From Winogradskyella sp. (lineage in GTDB: Bacteria; Bacteroidota; Bacteroidia; Flavobacteriales; Flavobacteriaceae), in contig JASBSE010000471.1 in assembly GCA_030149115.1 (NCBI GenBank), positions 1 through 7,562 of the forward strand: a stretch of 7,562 bases of DNA. Reading direction: 5' to 3'. The translations under genes and the position numbers were made by a program. The notes under the pieces were generated by a model. It was not told the DNA's origin, searched no databases, and saw only the letters and a program-made list of their open reading frames with translations. Positions 5,761-7,562 of the stretch are shown one piece after another (position 1 is the stretch's first letter; every line of letters begins with the position of its first letter).

Positions 5761-7497
5761 CTAGTTATTTAATAAATTTTTAGCTTGTCCTGCCCAATCA
5801 TCACGCTCCGCTCTTCCTGGGAAAGAACCTGTGATTGAATCTAACAAGTCGTACTCTGTTTTTGTCATCTTACTAACCTGCATGAATGTATAGATACCAA
5901 TACTGTTTAGTACCTCTTCCATCTTAGGACCAACACCATTAATTTTCTTTAAATCATCTGCAGATTCTTTTGAGGCATCAAATGAACCAATTGTTCCTAG
6001 CAGACTATTCACTTTATCTGAATTATCAACTGGAGCACTTTCACTTGTACTTGATGTTACAATTTGAACTGGGTTTGAAGTTCTTGCATCTGCACCAGTT
6101 CCTACTAAACTATCTCCTCTTTCTCGTATATTTTTGTAACGCTCACCTGAAGACTTCAATATTGTTTTCACCTCTGCTTGCGCAATTACTGGGAATGTTC
6201 TAGAATACAATAAGAATAATACAAAGAAGAATCCTATTGTTCCTATAAAAATTCCTATATCAACAAACGTTGGAGAGAACATCGTCCAAGATGATGGTAA
6301 GTAATCTCTGTGTAATGATGTAACGATGATAACGAAACGCTCAAACCACATACCTATGTTTACAACAATAGATATAAAGAACGAGAACATAATACTTGTT
6401 CTAAGTTTCTTGAACCACATAAACTGTGGAGAGAACACGTTACAAGTCATCATTGCCCAATATGCCCACCAGTAAGGTCCTGTTGCTCTGTTTAAGAATG
6501 CATACTGTTCGTACTCTACACCAGAGTACCAAGCAATAAATAACTCAGTAATATAAGCCACACCTACAATTGAACCTGTAATCATGATTACTATGTTCAT
6601 TAACTCGATGTGTTGTACTGTAATATAATCTTCAAGGTTACATACTTTTCTCATAATAATAAGAAGTGTATTTACCATAGCAAATCCTGAGAAAATCGCA
6701 CCTGCAACGAAGTAAGGTGGGAAAATCGTAGTATGCCAACCTGGAATTACCGATGTTGCGAAGTCAAACGATACAATAGTATGTACAGAAAGTACTAATG
6801 GTGTTGCTAAACCTGCAAGTACCAATGATACCTCCTCAAAACGTTGCCAATCTTTTGCTCTACCAGACCAACCAAAGCTTATTAAAGAATAAATTTTCTT
6901 TTGGAAAGGTCTAATAGCTCTGTCTCTAAGCATTGCAAAATCTGGCAATAAACCTGTCCACCAGAATACTAATGAAACCGATAAATATGTTGAAATAGCG
7001 AATACGTCCCAAAGTAATGGTGAGTTAAAGTTTACCCACAATGATCCAAATTGGTTAGGAATTGGTAATACCCAGTAAGCTAACCATGGACGACCCATGT
7101 GAATGATTGGGAATAAACCTGCCTGAACAACCGAGAAGATTGTCATCGCTTCTGCAGAACGGTTAATTGCCATTCTCCATTTTTGACGGAATAGTAAAAG
7201 TACTGCAGAAATTAGTGTTCCTGCGTGACCAATACCTACCCACCAAACAAAGTTAGTAATATCCCAAGCCCAGTTTACGGTCTTATTAAGACCCCAAACT
7301 CCAATACCAGTTGCTATGGTATAAATAATACAACCTATTCCCCAAAGGAATGCAACCAAAGAAATGCCGAAAACAATCCACCAAGCTTTGTTTGCTTTGC
7401 CTTCAACCGGTCTTGCTACATCTACAGTAACATCGTGATACGATTTTTCTCCGGTAACTAAAGGTCTTCTAATAGGTGCTTCGTAATGAGACGCCAT
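5761..7497 (-). CDS. actC: ActC, NrfD/PsrC-like membrane quinol-oxidising subunit of alternative complex III, with C-terminal helix-hairpin-helix domain
   Basis: This is the integral membrane subunit of alternative complex III that, by family knowledge, binds and oxidises menaquinol next to the Fe-S subunit ActB. The 578-residue protein has about ten hydrophobic segments between residues 38 and 431. Recognisable NrfD/PsrC-type stretches include WWVGIGHAGTLISA (85-98), the SVHTIVSFDFATSVIPGWHTT region (237-257) and HIELMN (296-301). The ATG start is followed by a hydrophilic leader typical of ActC and lies 29 bases after the actB stop; the upstream bases are A/T-rich with no Shine-Dalgarno motif. 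The gene ends in TAG, 9 bases before actD. The oddity is the C-terminus. After the last membrane helix there is a Ser/Thr-rich linker (about 441-512) and then a soluble helix-hairpin-helix domain (513-577) with INGVGPK at 519-525 and a GRAERDDW ending. That adds roughly 130 residues beyond the membrane core. The ActC assignment is very secure; the role of the tail is unknown. Confidence 0.96.
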   Translation of the reverse strand: MASHYEAPIRRPLVTGEKSYHDVTVDVARPVEGKANKAWWIVFGISLVAFLWGIGCIIYTIATGIGVWGLNKTVNWAWDITNFVWWVGIGHAGTLISAVLLLFRQKWRMAINRSAEAMTIFSVVQAGLFPIIHMGRPWLAYWVLPIPNQFGSLWVNFNSPLLWDVFAISTYLSVSLVFWWTGLLPDFAMLRDRAIRPFQKKIYSLISFGWSGRAKDWQRFEEVSLVLAGLATPLVLSVHTIVSFDFATSVIPGWHTTIFPPYFVAGAIFSGFAMVNTLLIIMRKVCNLEDYITVQHIELMNIVIMITGSIVGVAYITELFIAWYSGVEYEQYAFLNRATGPYWWAYWAMMTCNVFSPQFMWFKKLRTSIMFSFFISIVVNIGMWFERFVIIVTSLHRDYLPSSWTMFSPTFVDIGIFIGTIGFFFVLFLLYSRTFPVIAQAEVKTILKSSGERYKNIRERGDSLVGTGADARTSNPVQIVTSSTSESAPVDNSDKVNSLLGTIGSFDASKESADDLKKINGVGPKMEEVLNSIGIYTFMQVSKMTKTEYDLLDSITGSFPGRAERDDWAGQAKNLLNN

Positions 7498-7526
7498 AAT
7501 TATATAATTGATTCTTTAATTTAAAT

Positions 7527-7562
7527 TTATGCTTCTGTTGTGTTACGTACTTTAGTCTGATA
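7527..7562 (-). CDS. actB: ActB, alternative complex III Fe-S subunit (C-terminal end only)
   Basis: Only the last 11 residues (YQTKVRNTTEA) and a TAA stop are inside the window; the gene continues past base 7562. The reading frame is open to the window edge and ends 29 bases before the actC start, on the same strand. The identification rests mainly on position: in alternative complex III operons, the large molybdopterin-oxidoreductase-like Fe-S subunit ActB directly precedes actC. The short hydrophilic tail also resembles flavobacterial ActB C-termini as I remember them, but 11 residues cannot prove the family. If correct, the protein is the periplasmic subunit carrying iron-sulfur clusters that pass electrons from the quinol site to the heme subunits. 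Confidence 0.72.
   Translation of the reverse strand, partial: YQTKVRNTTEA

Noticed and set aside
5764..6177. ActC tail as a separate gene or the result of a frameshift or assembly error
   Set aside because: The frame is continuous from the membrane core through the linker and HhH domain, ending 9 bases before actD as expected for the operon.
5970..6203. 77-residue plus-strand frame opposite the ActC linker
   Set aside because: It is antisense to the Ser/Thr-rich linker of actC, with low complexity and no leader or partner gene.
7225..7461. 78-residue plus-strand frame opposite the ActC N-terminus
   Set aside because: It is antisense to a conserved coding region and has no family resemblance.
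1..7562. Novel defence, mobile or RNA-based system
   Set aside because: No CRISPR-like repeats, tRNA/rRNA, transposase, integrase or toxin-antitoxin genes are visible; the coding space is filled by recognised respiratory genes and ruvB.

Overview
The window is an AT-rich segment of a Bacteroidota genome, almost certainly a member of the Flavobacteriaceae. Three things point there: the gene order (alternative complex III genes running straight into cytochrome c oxidase genes), the protein sequences themselves, and translation starts preceded by A/T-rich leaders rather than Shine-Dalgarno motifs. All genes lie on the minus strand, so the biological reading direction is from base 7562 down to base 1.

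Layout in transcription order: the last 11 codons and stop of actB (7527-7562), actC (5761-7497), actD (5212-5751), actE (4602-5210), actF (3206-4579), coxB (2117-3181), coxA (294-2090), a 170-base intergenic region (124-293) with a terminator hairpin and other small palindromes, and the first 41 codons of ruvB (1-123). From actB to coxA the gaps are only 1 to 29 bases, which strongly suggests one transcript. The hairpin at 219-257 would end it.

Function: ActB-ActF belong to alternative complex III, the quinol:electron acceptor oxidoreductase that replaces the bc1 complex in many Bacteroidota. CoxB and CoxA are the CuA and heme a/heme a3-CuB subunits of an A-type oxygen reductase. Electrons would pass from menaquinol through the ActC/ActF membrane part and the ActB/ActA Fe-S and heme chain to the ActE heme, then to CuA in CoxB, and to oxygen at CoxA. 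Co-transcription fits the ACIII-aa3 supercomplex known from Flavobacterium johnsoniae. ActA, most of ActB and oxidase subunits III and IV are not in the window.

This is a core respiratory operon, not an undescribed system. The points worth a second look are a helix-hairpin-helix domain fused to the C-terminus of ActC, a histidine-rich loop in ActF, a charged insertion between the CuA ligands of CoxB together with extra N-terminal membrane helices, and a cluster of palindromes between coxA and ruvB. No RNA genes, mobile elements or CRISPR arrays were seen.
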